NCBI RefSeq assembly: GCF_037042905.1
Contig: NC_087252.1
Coordinates: forward strand, 14,317,201 to 14,381,200
DNA from: Lytechinus pictus
Lineage: Eukaryota > Echinodermata > Echinoidea > Temnopleuroida > Toxopneustidae
Length of the DNA: 64,000 nt
Direction of reading: 5' to 3'
A model generated the notes under the pieces. The model had not been told where the DNA came from and did not search any database. It was given only the letters and a program-made list of their open reading frames with translations. Position numbers and translations under genes: made by a program. Numbering within the stretch: position 1 is the stretch's first letter; each line of letters begins with the position of its first letter. Shown piece after piece: positions 46,595 through 58,998 of the stretch.

Positions 46595-47107
46595 ATGGCC
46601 GAGGCAAATAATTTACAGGGTCTAAAGCTGCAACGTCGTGCAGGAAAGGCAAAATTGACCAGATACGGGAATGTAGTCACTGAGCTACTGGAATCACATC
46701 AGCCCCCAGAGAAAATAAGAGAAGCCTTCAAGAAATGTGAGGTGACGTTTGTAGAGATAGAAGAGAAACATAAGGAATATACAATGTACATTGAAGATAT
46801 GATGAATTCGAGAAAGAAGAGAGTTGGATGGTAGATGTAGAAACATACTTCACTTATCTTCAGCTTGAGGTAGATAAGGATTATCTCCCCTCAGACGGTA
46901 ACGTGAACCAGACTGTGCCTAATGATAATCAACAATTTCTCTGAGTCATGGTCCTGTGACTCCAGTAGGCAGTCCTGATTCGATGTTCAAGCTGGAGAAG
47001 ATGAAGTTGCCGCAATTCAAAGGTGATGTGAGAGATTATCATCTCTTCAAGACTGAATTTCTCCATCTCTCTAAATCGTACTCGGACAGAGACACAATCT
47101 CTTTGCT
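46595..47107 (+). pseudogene. BEL gag N-terminal part, frameshifted and interrupted
   Basis: ATG at 46595 starts a 79-codon frame (LQRRAGKAKLTRYGNVV, IEEKHKEYTMYIEDM) of the kind seen at BEL gag N-termini, ending after a frameshift. Coding resumes in another frame at 46956 with LEKMKLPQFKGDVRDYHLFKTEF, a typical BEL capsid segment, and is cut at DTISL by a DNA element whose 4 bp duplication TGCT is at 47104-47107. Confidence 0.82.
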
Positions 47108-48429
47108 GGGTCATTCTCAAAAAAATGTTACAATTCACAAAAAACGTGTCTCGACTATCTTATGGCCACTAGCTTCACAACCCTGAACATTTTCTACAAA
47201 AATATTATCAAGAAAATGACAATAATAGACTAGCTCCACAAAGCATATGCGACCAGTGACTAGTAAAGCTCTAATTTTATTACAAAAGCCTTTTATTTTT
47301 GCTTTTTGTTAGAATCGACGCTGTCTCGGGTCAGTTTTAGATTTTACTATCATTCTCTTTCCTAAGTAGTCTGTATTTCTTACCTACATTAATGTCTGGT
47401 GAGGGCAGCTTGGTGTAAACGTCCGACATACTGCGCTTATCCTAGTATTTGATGATCCCTTTGTGATTAATTTCACTTTTAACTTTGTCCCAAATTCATT
47501 TTAACCTCCGTAACGAATACTGCCACAAGTTTTTTCTCCCATTCATACTGAATGATATTATGTGATAATGTGTCTACAAGTAGAGTGATATTCATTAATA
47601 AATAATTGATAGGGAATTACCCTATGTGTTTCCTGTATTACACGGAAATAAAGGACTATTCTTAAAAAATAAAAAGTATGACTAAACAGCTTTAACATCC
47701 GTAACGCACCATAAGAAAATATGCACTTTGGCAGTTCTGTTAAGGATTCAGTATTATATAGAATAAGAGACACATTTCATAATAAATACAATTTTCAAAG
47801 GTATGGCTACTAAATAAGGACCACGTTGGACCATCAAGCATAAAGACATTAACTTCCGTAACGCATTAACTTCCGTAACATTTTTTCTTGAATATGCTAC
47901 AAATTTGTGCTTTACTGAATCACTCTGGATCATACAGATATAAATCATATAAGGTACCGTCCACCTATTTACCCATAAAAATGATAGCTATTCATCCTTG
48001 TCAAATTATTATTACACACCTTATTTTCAACATCACTTTGAAAAGAGGGAAAATTGCCAGCAAAAAACAATTTCCCGAGAATTATATATGATATTTAATG
48101 CTTTTAGAATTTTAAATAATTCATACTACAAATTTTGAATATTGGCATCTTCTTTAGAACTTAAGATTTCTAATTTCCTTTGCTATATAAAGTGCATTAA
48201 CCTCCGTAACAATTACTGTTACGGAAGTTAAAACACTTCTTTGCTGTACTTTGCTAAGATTGATAGCACGATTCTAGTTCCAGAACAGGTGGCATGGCTT
48301 TGTCTAATGCTGTAGTCGGCAGAAATGGTGTAGAGAAAGGGAAAAATGAGAAACAAATAAGCTTTCATGGACAAGGAAAGAGACAGAAAAACTGTTTGCA
48401 ATGACTCATGAGGAGGGTTAATGTATCAC

Positions 48430-48900
48430 CGATCAAAAATGTGAGCGCAAAGCGCGAGCTAAAACTTGTGTAGTCTAACCTGAAAACTTGAAATTCTAGC
48501 ATTTTTTTGTAAAAATGATCAGGATGTTATCTGAATAAACTATTAATGCGAGTACAAAGTGTTAGCTGATTTTTTTTTCGTATTCTGACTGAAAGCTTGA
48601 CATTCTAAACACTCTTTGTACCAATCACAAGGATGGGTATCTTAATTGATGCGACTGTAAATTTTTCATATTTTGATATGAAAACAATCATTTTTGGACG
48701 TTGTAATTTGAGAACAAGATATATATCCAATAAACAATTATTGCAAAGGTAAAACGCGCGCTTTTTGAGGTTTAGTCCCCAAAATGGGACATTCTACTAA
48801 TTACTTTTTGTAATCATAAAAAGGATGGGTGTCTTGCTAAGGAAATGATGCGCAGTGAGTGCGAAGCGCGAGCTGAAAATATGTGTCATTCCAATATGAA
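48430..48900. repeat. GCGAGC-core satellite, second location
   Basis: Degraded cores (GTGAGCGCAAAGCGCGAGCT at about 48439, then about 48546, 48647, 48746 and 48859) stand about 100-115 bp apart with the same 'GACATTCTA..CTTTTTGTAATCA..AAGGATGG' flank as 35268-36605. Confidence 0.8.
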
Positions 48901-49637
48901 AACCAGACATCTTAAGCACGCTTTCAAATAAAGAGGATATAAATTGAATAAAAAATAATTTCATGCAATACAATACAAAAAAAACAAGTGGGGATTACAT
49001 GTATGTACACCATCAATCAACTCTTTTAATATTCATGAAGATATGCATAGACTATATTGTTTCACTAAAATAATGCAAATCTTTAAAATGGCATAATTTC
49101 GTTATTTCTTGTTCAATTTTGATCATATTTGCAGTATTTTGTTTATCTGCTTATTATCTGTTCGAGATCATATTTTTCAGCCTGGATGACCCCTTTAATG
49201 TGCATGAAAAGCGCTTGAATAATCGATATAGGCCTACTGACATGAAAACATGGAAAGGGGTATTTCAAACACTCACGCTTTGTTGGAATTTATAAATGAA
49301 ATACGTATTTCGATAATCAAACATTTTAGCTATTCATCATTTTTTTTTAAATCACAAATAGGATGCGTAATTGCGTATCTCGATAAAACAAACTAATGAA
49401 AAAAAATCGCGATTAGATCATATAGATTCCATTAATAATTTATGTATTTGTGAATTTTTAGCCTCTTGTTTCATTCACCTTACTTTTTTATTATTCATTT
49501 CCCCATGTCCTTTTTAAAAAAAATTTTCCCCTATTTTTCTATCTTTTTTTACTATTGGCAAGCGGCGGGAGTCCTCGTAACCAAGAGAACTAACTCGTCC
49601 TGGTTACGGGACTGCGATTGTTACATTTTGTTTATTG

Positions 49638-50387
49638 CCAGAAACTTTAAAGATGAACTGTAATTCTGTGGCCCGGTTATTCGGTTTTCTCATTCCAACT
49701 TTGAACAAGAACGACAATAAAATTACAGTTTCCGTTTCCTGTTTATGTTTTTCACATTTTTTTTGGGGGGGGGTGGCAAATTAAACTATGCGTTCCACAT
49801 TTATCTTTATTTATTAAAAAAAGGTTATACGAATACCTAAATATGGAATTTCCTAAGCTAACAAATAAATACTGCAATTTGTAACTTAATTTAACTTCCG
49901 TAACGAAGATTGACAAGGGTAAATGCCACTCGAGGATTTGATGGTAAAGTATCTTGGGATTCCCAGAATTGGTCATGCATTGCTTAGGATCTTGCTTAGG
50001 ATTACTTAGGACCAGAAACTTGTAAGATGAACTACAATTCTGTGGCCCGGTTATTCGGTTTTCTCATTCCAACTGTGAACAAGAACGACAACAAAAATGA
50101 CAGTTGTCCGTTTCCTGTTGTGTTTTTATTTTTTATTTTTTTTTTTTTTTGGGGGGGAGGGAAATTAAGCAATGCGTTCCACATTCATCTTCAATAAACT
50201 AAAAGAAAAATGTTATACCAATACCTTAATATGGATTTTCCTAAGCTAACAGAATAAGTAGTGCAATTTGTAACTTGATTTTAACTTCCGTAACGAAGGT
50301 TGACAAGGTTAAATGCCATCGAGAGGATTTAATGGTAAACTATATTTTGATTCCCAGCATTGGTCATGCGTTGCTTAGGATCTCAGG
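49638..50387 (+). repeat. ~374 bp tandem duplication
   Basis: Copy 1 (49638-50010) and copy 2 (50011-50387) share CCAGAAACT, CTGTGGCCCGGTTATTCGG, a TTTTTTGGGGGGG run, AACTTCCGTAACGAAG and CATTGCTTAGGATC or close variants. Each copy carries one CCGTAACG iteron. Confidence 0.85.
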
Positions 50388-50870
50388 TTATGGATGAAAG
50401 TTATTTTAAGGTTGCCTCATTCAAATTATGAACATTAAACTAAACGAAAGATGAGCAATGATTTTTATGGTACTTTTTGTTAAATGTTATTTGGTAAAAT
50501 CCTGCTTCTGAAAAAGAATATTGAATATTTTTGCTATCTTGCAAACATTTTTGCTTCAGTAAATAAAACTGTTGATACCACACTGAAACTAAATGGTGTG
50601 CATTTCTATTTCAATCATTTCAAAAGTGATTTAATTGAGTAACATAAGTGAACAATGCTAACGATTTAACCTCCGTAACGTTGACATACAGTGCTTGAGT
50701 TAATCCGGTCAGTACTTCAAATTGACGCAACAGCGACATGCCCCTTTTCTGTTGCCACTTTCTCATACATGGTACTTTCACAATATGTATTTTTCAACCC
50801 ATTTTCTAGACTTCATTTTTACGATTTTTCCTCCCAACAATTGTAGCATTTTTCTGAGAATGACCCTGCT

Positions 50871-52026
50871 ACGCAGCTGTCTGGAAGGAAAGCCGGCAGA
50901 AATGTTACGTGGAGTAACAGACTTAGGAGCTGCTTGGAGATTTTTGGAAGCCGTTTATGGTGATACATCATTTCTGATAGACGCGGTAATACATGACATA
51001 AATTCTTTCATAGAACTGAGAGAGGGTGAAGACTTGAAGTTCTGTGAGTTCTCACAGCTTGTCCTTAGGAGTTTCAACACACTGAAAGGAGTTGGACGTA
51101 CTCAAGACATCGATGACGTCCAGATGTTATCGACCATAGAAAATTAACTGAACATAGATGATAAGAAAGAGTGATTCAGGTTTCTGAACTACAATAAGCT
51201 TGATCCGTCATTGAGTGTTCTAATGGAATGGATGACTAATGACATGATTGCACGCATAAGAGCAACCGCTCCACTGAGGTCAAGCAGCAGAAACAGTAGC
51301 AGTAGCAAGCAGAAATTAGCCTCAGTACATCTTGGGAAGGCTTTGCCAAGAACCTTCCATAAGTGCTGGCTATGTGAAACCTCAGATCACTGGATCGATC
51401 AATGTAAAAAACTTATCAGCATATCCCAGCCAGACAGACTTCAAAAGATGAAAGAGAACCATGCCTGCTTCAGCTGCTTGAAAAGAGCGGGCAAAGACCA
51501 TCGATCCTCCAACTGCAACAGAAGGAGGAGATGCAGTGAAATGGTCAACGGTGAACAATGCAAATACTACCACCATCCGCTGTTGCACAGTAAGCCGGAG
51601 AGCAGTTCAGTAGGAGTGGCATGTGTAAGCAAAACCAGATCCTTACTTCCTATCGTCACATGCAAGATTATTGGTAACCATTCAAAGAGAAATGGCAATG
51701 TCTTATTAGATTCTGGCTCGCAGATCAGCATAATAAAACAGTCTACAGCAGATGAGTTAAAGCTGAAAGGAAGAAAGACGATTGTAAATATAGTCAAACT
51801 GGGTCAGAAGGAAGAAGAAATCCAGACCTATATCTACAAGGTACCCATAAAAGCCCTTGGTAAGGATTCTTCAGTCTATACTGTCACAGCAGTTGGGCTC
51901 CCAAGTATCAATGATGATATGGATCAAATTCAGATGGGAGATATTGCTGCTGAACTGAATCTGAAGGAAATCGATCTGAACAGAAGTGGAGCCATTGATC
52001 TCCTGATAGGCACTGACCATCCATGA
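50871..52026 (+). pseudogene. BEL gag C-terminus, zinc knuckle and protease
   Basis: Gag resumes at 50871 (SCLEGKPAEMLRGV, AAWRFLEAVYGD, LKFCEFSQLVLRSFNTL). Stops near 51145 and 51173 break it. The frame 51211-52026 holds the BEL zinc region (CWLCETSDHWIDQC, HACFSCLKRAGKDH) and the aspartic protease LLDSGSQISII, followed by VYTVTAVGLPS and SGAIDLLIGTDHP. It ends in TGA at 52024. Protease would mature the polyprotein. Confidence 0.88.
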
Positions 52027-53656
52027 TTTCATGTAGGAGAAATTAGAGAGAGCAGATATAGTTTGATAGCCAGGAAATCTCCTCTTGGATGGGTCGTATT
52101 TGGAGGCAGTCCTGATGCTGAGAAAAACGGTGCAGTTTTCCACATTAAGATGGCAAGCCCGGTGAATCTGACAGACTTTTGGGAAACTGAAGCAATGGGC
52201 GTACAATACAACAACTGCCAGTGTGAGCCCATTGATATGACAAAGGATGACAGAGATGAAAGTCGGAGACCAGTGGAAGAAAAATCCTCAATCTCTGCCG
52301 GACAACAGAAAGCAAGCAGATAAAATACTTGAGTCTACAGAAAGGAGACTGATGAAAGACTCCAATCACTCAGAGGCTTACAAGAAACAAATGGAGGAAA
52401 TGGTGGCAATGAACTTTGCACGGAAACTATCAGAAGGTGAGATGGTGTCATACACAGGTCCAGTTCATTATGTGTCACACCACGCTGTGATAAGACCTGA
52501 GAAGAAGAGTACGCCTGTCCGTATAGTCTTCAATTCATATGCTAATTACCAAGGTCACAGCCTAAATGACTATTGGTTGAAAGGCCCAGATTTGTTGAAC
52601 AGTCTTATTTGGTGTACTGATCCGATTCAGAGAGAACGCTGTTGCTGTTTCTGGGGATATTTCCAAGATGTACCACAGAGTGCTTATCCCAGTAGAAGAT
52701 CAACATGTGCATCGATACCTGTGGCGCAACCTGGAAACTGATAGACCACCAGATGTCTATGTCAAAACTGTTTTGACATTCGGAGACAAACCGTCCCCGG
52801 CGATGGCGCAAATAGCCCTATGACGTACAGCAGAAGAGGGAGAGAAAGCATATTCTGAAGCCAGTCGAGTAATCAAAGAGGATGTGTATATGGATGACAT
52901 TTGCTTTTCCACCCAAAGCAAAGAAGAAGCTGTACAAAGAACCAAAGAGATAGATGAAATACTGGATGAAGGTGGCTTTAGAGGGAAGGCTGGTCATCTA
53001 ACAAGAAACTGACTGATAGGCATGATCAGAGCACAGAGGGTAATGCCTTGTTAGAATCTCTGACAGAGGAAAAGGTCCTAGGTGTTGTATGGGAGCAACA
53101 CAAAGATGTATTCACATATAAAGTCAAGGAGAGTGTGACAACCAACGAGAATCAATCCCAATTATCAAAGAGGAAGATCTTGAGCAGAGTTGCCCAAATA
53201 TTTGACGCTTTGGGCTTTGCATCTGCTTTTCTAGTGAAGGCCAAAATAGGTGTGCACAGACTTTGGCAAATTGGACTTGACTGGGATGATGAGCTTCCAA
53301 CTGATGAAGAAAGCAGATGGCTGTCTCTATTTGAGGAGATGAAGGGACTGAGGAACGTCGAGCTGGACAGATGTTTGACTGATCCCTTAGCAGTAGAGCA
53401 ACCAGTCCTATGCTCATTTTCAGGTGCATCGGAATACGCATTTGGTGCATGCGTATACATGAGATGGCGACTACCGAATGGAAGGTTTGACACCAGGTTC
53501 GTGACAGCCAAGTCAAGAGTTGCATCACTGAAAATGTTAACAGTGCCCAGACTTGAGTTACAGGCAGCTGTTATGGCTACAAGACTTACATCAACAGTGG
53601 TAAACGAGCTAAGAATGACTGTGGAAAATACAATCTTCTTCACTGACAGTATGATA
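52027..53656 (+). pseudogene. BEL reverse transcriptase and RNase H, interrupted
   Basis: Frames in order show SPLGWVVFGG; RIVFNSYANYQGHSLND..LKGPDLLNSL (BEL RT start, 52247-52741 frame); then, after a frameshift, VYMDDICFS with the catalytic DD at 52883-52900; and 53048-53656 with SKRKILSRVAQIFDALGF and RNase H segments (VPRLELQAAVMATRL, FFTDSMI). The RNase H Asp codon region is cut by an insertion with TSD TATGATA at 53650-53656. Confidence 0.88.
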
Positions 53657-55174
53657 GTAGACCGGCCAAACGTCAAAAAGTGCTCTAGATAAGGATTCGA
53701 CGGCAAAATTTGTTAATGCTTGGCATCCAAGCTAAAAGTCTTGCAAAAATACCTAGGGATAGCGTACGGCCGGATGCCAAGTGCAATTTTGCGTGAAAGT
53801 GTCATTTTTAGCGTAAAATTTGAAAGAATGTCGAAAATCACGCATTTTGATATTTTGACGGATTATCATCATATTTTTTATTATCTTTGATATGGTATTA
53901 ATGTTATTCAGAGTTTTCAATTATAAGTCTCATAAATATGCACTTCAAATTTGAATATTACACACACATATGGCACAGTGAAACAAAAAACCGCGATTCT
54001 CTCAAAATAAAAGTTTGTGAAAACTATCAATAGTTTGAAGTTTTTTACGCAACTTAAATTCTTCGATTTCAAGTCGTTTATCCATCGAATGTATAGTCAA
54101 TGTCCTAATGCCACAAATATCAAAATAATTTTTAAGTAAGATGGTAGATATCTCATTTTATGTTATCCGAAAGGAGACAATGTGCATTTTACCAGGTGCG
54201 CATTTTGAAAGAAAAAATGAAAATACCGTACATTATGTACATAATTATATAAGTACATACTAAAGCGAGTTTTTAATTTGATAGCACAATTTGTCAATTC
54301 TTTGCATCCCAGCTAAAAATCTTGCGGAAATACTGAGGAATAACGTACGGGCGGATGCCAAGAACACTTTTGCGTGAAAGTATCATTTTTAGCGTAAATT
54401 CTGAAAGACTGTCGAAAATCACGCATTTTGATATTTTGACGGGATTTGTAAGATAATTTGATTCCCTTTGATATGCGATTATTTATATTTGGAGTTTCAA
54501 ATTATAAGTCTACTAAATATTCATTTCAATTTGGAATATAACACACACATATATGGCACTATGAAATATAAAATCGTGATTTACTCAAAATAAAAGTTTG
54601 TGAAAAACTATCAATGGTATAATGTTTGTGTTCCGCATCTCAATTTCGTCCATTTTAGCGCTAACCGAATAGATACATAATAATTTTTGTCATATCACAT
54701 ATAATGAAAAAATTGAAATAAGATGCAAGATATATCATTTTATGTTATACATGTGAAAGATAACAATGTACATTTATCGGATGCGCATTTCTGATAAAAA
54801 AAAACAGCGCACAATATTACATCTATATTGCACATAAATTATATACTGTTAATCAGTGCGATACTCGTCATGATATTATAAAGGATTATGTTTACTTTTG
54901 TGGAGTTCGATCTTCTTGCTATTTCCGCGAATGAATTGGTGCTGAACGTAAATCTACCTGTGGCGAAATTCATAAATAGGTCTGATATTTAATTCGCCGT
55001 TACCATGGTAACATTAATTTTATAGGAATATCTATATCCCAAAACATAAAAATATTCATGTATAAATAAAACGATTGATTTAGCATTTTTTTAACTACTC
55101 TTTCAATCTACATTTTACTTCAGTTATTGGATTATCAAAGTCTAAAAAAAAATATGGCCATTGCCACGGCAATA

Positions 55175-55450
55175 CCTAATTTTTGTCTTGCCTGCATAGC
55201 AGAGCAGGACCAAAGGGGCCACTTTTCCGGCGGAGGCGACGACAGTTTCGATATAAAAGCGTCACATTAACCTTGAAATCTTAACCAACGTTACGTTTTT
55301 TGAAAAAAAAATCATTATAAGTTTGAACGTATAGAAAAAAATCAATGACACTTATAAGAGTATGCAGGTATTACTGATCGTCTTGCACAAGTTTTAGATC
55401 ATAGAGTCAAAGGTCATTTAAAGTCACTGATCTTTGGCCATATGGGGGTA
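55175..55450 (+). repeat. Dispersed repeat of the TTTTGTCT..CCTGC type, second copy
   Basis: TTTTTGTCTTGCCTGCATAG, a GGCGGAGGCGACGAC block, GAAATCTTAACC and CAAAGGTCATTTAAAG correspond in order to the minus strand of 18650-18885. Confidence 0.65.
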
Positions 55451-55949
55451 TTTTGTTTGAAATTTCATCCTAACTTTTGAAATTGAAATTAGCTATGGAC
55501 ACCGACGTAAGCCTTAAGATGGAAGATGCATGGAAGTGAGGGGGAGGGGGGAACTTGCCCCCCAAAATTCAAGAAAAAACATAAAACAACAGAAGCAAAA
55601 TAATGGAAAGCTTGTTAGGGAGGGGGTCATTTATTTATTCTTTTATTTATTTATATGTTTATTCATTCATTTATAATGACCTCAATTGAATGTAAATATT
55701 GTAATTTCAAACATTTTTTCTTTATAAACAAATTCTTCCCTAAATTAATGCTTTTGTTTAAAAGACTTGGTAAGTAGGCTCGCTCACCAGCAGCGTAGCT
55801 AGGCTTTTGTCAGCAGAGGAGCACGGGGGAGGGCTTTGGTATTTTGCAGGGAGTACCAAAATAGATTCATTTATCAAATATTTATTATTAAGTACATATT
55901 AGCTTTATTCTCACAAGCACGATTAAGTATCTGACAAGGCCAATTTGAA

Positions 55950-56985
55950 TAATGCGAACGCGAAGCGCAAGCAGTTTTTGTATAAGCCATGAAATCAAGA
56001 GTTGAAAGTTGGAAAGTTACACAATTCGTAAGTGTAATCATGAACATGATTCGTATCTAATGGTATTGTTAAAAATTTCAGAAATTTTTAATATTCTGAA
56101 ATGAAAACGGAGCATTTAATACATATTTTTTATAAATAATATATTGGCTATTGATGCGAGCGCGAAACGCAATCTGATTTTTATATTCCAATCCGTAAAC
56201 TGGAAATTTTGATGACGTTTTGAAATAAAGAATTTTATGTATCTGTTTAAAAAAAGCCAGTACAAGCCGAACTGGCTCTTTTTTAATGAGAAACGAAACA
56301 TTCTAAGGCGCGATAGCTCAAGAGGGGGTTTCGGATTCCGGTGGCCTGGGTTCGATTCCCACTTGGTGCGCTAGTGCCAAGTAAACCTTACTAGTAATGG
56401 TAGTAAGGCATTTTAATCCTCATTATAGGTACCTCGGAGAGTACCTTAAGCCATCGGTCCTCTGGTTGCTTGCTTAGAAGCATTCATGCTTTCTTAGCAA
56501 ATGAGGTAAAATAAAAATCGTCAAATCATGAACAATAATCAGTATTTAATTATAGGATTTGATGCGAGCGGGAAGCGTGAGCTGAAAATTTCGAATTAAA
56601 CGAATGAGTTTAAACATGTTTTCAATGTAGAAAAAGATTGATATCTTACTAAACAAAAACGTTAGAGCAAAAGCGCGAGCTAAAGTTGGGAGACACTAAG
56701 AGCTAAAAATTGGACATACAGTATGCACATTTATTTAATAATGGACTGGGTGCGTATTTAACTAAACAATGTGAGCGCGAACGGCGAGCTAATTTCTTTT
56801 TTAATTTTCTAAGAAATTGACACTTCAAGCATGATTTTTAAACAGATAGCAAGTTGTTTATCTCATTTATTAATGCCAGCGCGAAGCTGGAGTCGAAAAT
56901 TTATTTGGCATCTTTTTGTAATTCCGTGTTGGGTGCCTATCTCGCTAAACCAAAATAAAATATACACTCGAATCGCGAGCAGAAT
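55950..56985. repeat. GCGAGC-core satellite, third location, interrupted by a SINE
   Basis: Cores near 55953, 56156, 56560, 56664, 56778, 56874 and 56970 with the same satellite flanks. The SINE at 56308-56524 interrupts the series. Confidence 0.8.
56308..56524 (+). mobile_element. tRNA-derived SINE
   Basis: The head (GCGCGATAGCTCAAGAGG..., 56308 to about 56373) has a tRNA-like layout with an A-box-like TAGCTCAAGAGG and a clear B box GGTTCGATTCC (56349-56359), and 3' GGTGCGC pairing weakly with 5' GCGCGAT. A ~150 bp unrelated body follows, ending in AAATAAAAATC. The anticodon arm does not fold cleanly, so this is a SINE promoter rather than a working tRNA. RNA polymerase III transcription is expected for the type. 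Confidence 0.75.
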
Positions 56986-57505
56986 ACCTTGGGTATAATA
57001 TCTTGAAAATGAGATACTTCTCGTTTTAAGTATGTACTTATTCATGTAATTATTTTTAAATATATGGTATCTTCAAATTTACATTCAGAATGGCCCCCCT
57101 CCCTCCCCGATAAATTTTGAATGTCCCCTTTCGGAAAATATATCTTCCATCTTACTTGAAAATTCTTTTAATATTTGAGACATTAGAAACGATCGATATT
57201 CAATAGATGAACCCATTTAAATAGAAGAATTTAAGTTGTAAAAAAAACTTAGAACTATTGAAAGTGTTCACGAACTTTTATTTTGAGTAAATCACGATTT
57301 TATATCTCGTAGTGCCATATATGAGTGTGTTATATTCCAAATTGAAATGCATATTTAGTAGAGTTATAATTTGAAACTCCAAATGTAAGTAATCGCATAT
57401 CAAAGGAAAACAAATTATCTTACAGGTCCCGTCAAAATATCAAAATGTGTGATTTTCGACAGTCTTTCAGAATTTACGCTAAAAAATTTTACTTTCACGC
57501 AAAAG

Positions 57506-58998
57506 GTAATGATCATTTTCAGTGATCAGTAAATTTTTGAGAGAAACAAGTGTTAGGTTCATAGAGGAATATAATGTGTAAAAGTCCAAATCGATACAGA
57601 TTGTGCATGTGATCACTAACCGGATAACATGTGATCTAATCACAGCGGGAAACATGTGCGTTGTGGAATATACTAGTAACGTGTGCACGTAATAAAGCCA
57701 TTGCAGTCTGAAATTCCTTCGAGGCAACAAATTTTTCCCCTCCACTCCCACCCAGGTACATTGGTAATATATTATCGGGATGGGAGGACCCGGCGTCAAT
57801 ACAGAATTTAGTCACGGGATCGTTAAGGGGGTTGCATATTTCTGAGGCAATGCAGTGTAGCGGTGACTTTAGCACATATGTTACCATACAAGCTGATATC
57901 TTAGTCCATGCGTAGAGCTGAATTACTGTTGAGAATTACCGTGTGTAGGAAATTTTGTGTATCACGATTTATGATATTCTTATTAAACATCTCATGGTTG
58001 GGAGGTTGGGCAGAGTTACGACAGTAGATCAGCATGGTTGGTAGGTTGGAAAGACATTGATTTCTGCATTAAGGCTGGGAGGTTGGGCAGAATTTAGACA
58101 GTCAGTCATCATGGTTGGGAGGTTGGGCAGAGTTACGACAGTAGATCAGCATGGTTGGTAGGTTGGAAAGACATTGATTTCTGCATTAAGGCTGGGAGGT
58201 TGGGCAGAATTTAGACAGTCATTCATCATGGTTGGGAGGTTGGGAGAGATATTGAATTATTTTATGATTTTATGTTTTAGATTAGGAACAAGGACATCTG
58301 GAGGTAACTTTTTTGGCCTGCATAAGGTTGGAAGGTTGGGCAGGGCACTTACGAGTTTATCAAGAAGGCAGATATACAACATTGTTGAATAGATGGCCAT
58401 AGGATAGAGGTATACTTTTATATGTCATACATATTATATTCTCAGGTTTAAAGAAGTCCACTGTCCAGATAGTCATATTAAAGTGACTAGGCCTACAATA
58501 TGGCTGGGAAGTTGGGTAGGACTTAAGGACAGGCAGCATAGAGCATTATGTGGCTAATTATGACTTTTATATGTAAATGGTAAGGAGGAGCATGTCATGA
58601 TACATTGCTTTAGAAGTGTAGAAGGTTTTTGTTCAGAAACAATTTGTTTGAAACCTGACAGATCACCAATATTGATATCAAAGTATATGCTCCAAAGATG
58701 TTGTTTACCAAGATTTAGGGAAACACCAGTGGGAACTACTATCCTGCGGGTGGGTCACGTGATCAACAGTCCCAGGGAGGAGTTACTACCCTTCCTGGCG
58801 ATCACGTGACCATATCTTTCAGTAAGATTAATAGGATGCCACAGATGTAGTTTTTCGTTATGTCTTACGACATTGTTCAGACTGTTTTGAGGTTTATCAC
58901 CTCTTATGTTATTTAGGCATATTGCCTCTGTGTTTTGATGCCTCGTACGGAATTAAACGGCGAGCAATGGCATATCATTTGTCCACGTGTTTTCTTCT
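57506..58998. mobile_element. 1.5 kb insertion inside the palindromic element (6 bp TSD CAAAAG)
   Basis: CAAAAG flanks it (57500-57505, 58999-59004), and the right arm of the 6.1 kb element is continuous once this segment is disregarded. It contains a 117 bp minisatellite and a CACGTGTTTTC end. It has no clear TIR; a solo LTR or a retroposed segment is possible. Confidence 0.65.
57993..58350 (+). repeat. 117 bp minisatellite rich in GGTTGGGAGGTTGGG
   Basis: Full units start at 57993 and 58110, and a partial third at 58227. Each holds three GGTTGGRAGGTTGG-type blocks (CATGGTTGGGAGGTTGGGCA, CATGGTTGGTAGGTTGG, GGCTGGGAGGTTGGGCAGA). Stray blocks continue at about 58325 and 58502. The first two units are almost identical, so the duplication is recent. 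The G-blocks could form G-quadruplexes. Confidence 0.9.

Larger units (their letters stand above)
47108..50866. mobile_element. 3.76 kb insertion with GGGTCATTCTCA TIR (4 bp TSD TGCT)
   Basis: GGGTCATTCTCARAAAAAT-type ends (47108; complement ending 50866) give a ~28 bp imperfect TIR. TGCT is duplicated (47104-47107, 50867-50870), and removing one copy would rejoin the BEL gag frame (SLL / RSCLEGK), which fixes the borders. Inside, TTAACYTCCGTAACG motifs recur at about 47500, 47693, 47850, 47866, 48190, 48218 (inverted), 49890, 50280 and 50668. A GCGAGC satellite (48430-48900) and a 374 bp tandem duplication are also present. No transposase is found; a 4 bp duplication is compatible with Chapaev or Sola1-type transposition but the ends are not diagnostic. 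Confidence 0.88.

Noticed and set aside
56308-56373. Functional tRNA gene
   Set aside because: The A and B boxes are present but the anticodon arm does not fold and a SINE body follows.
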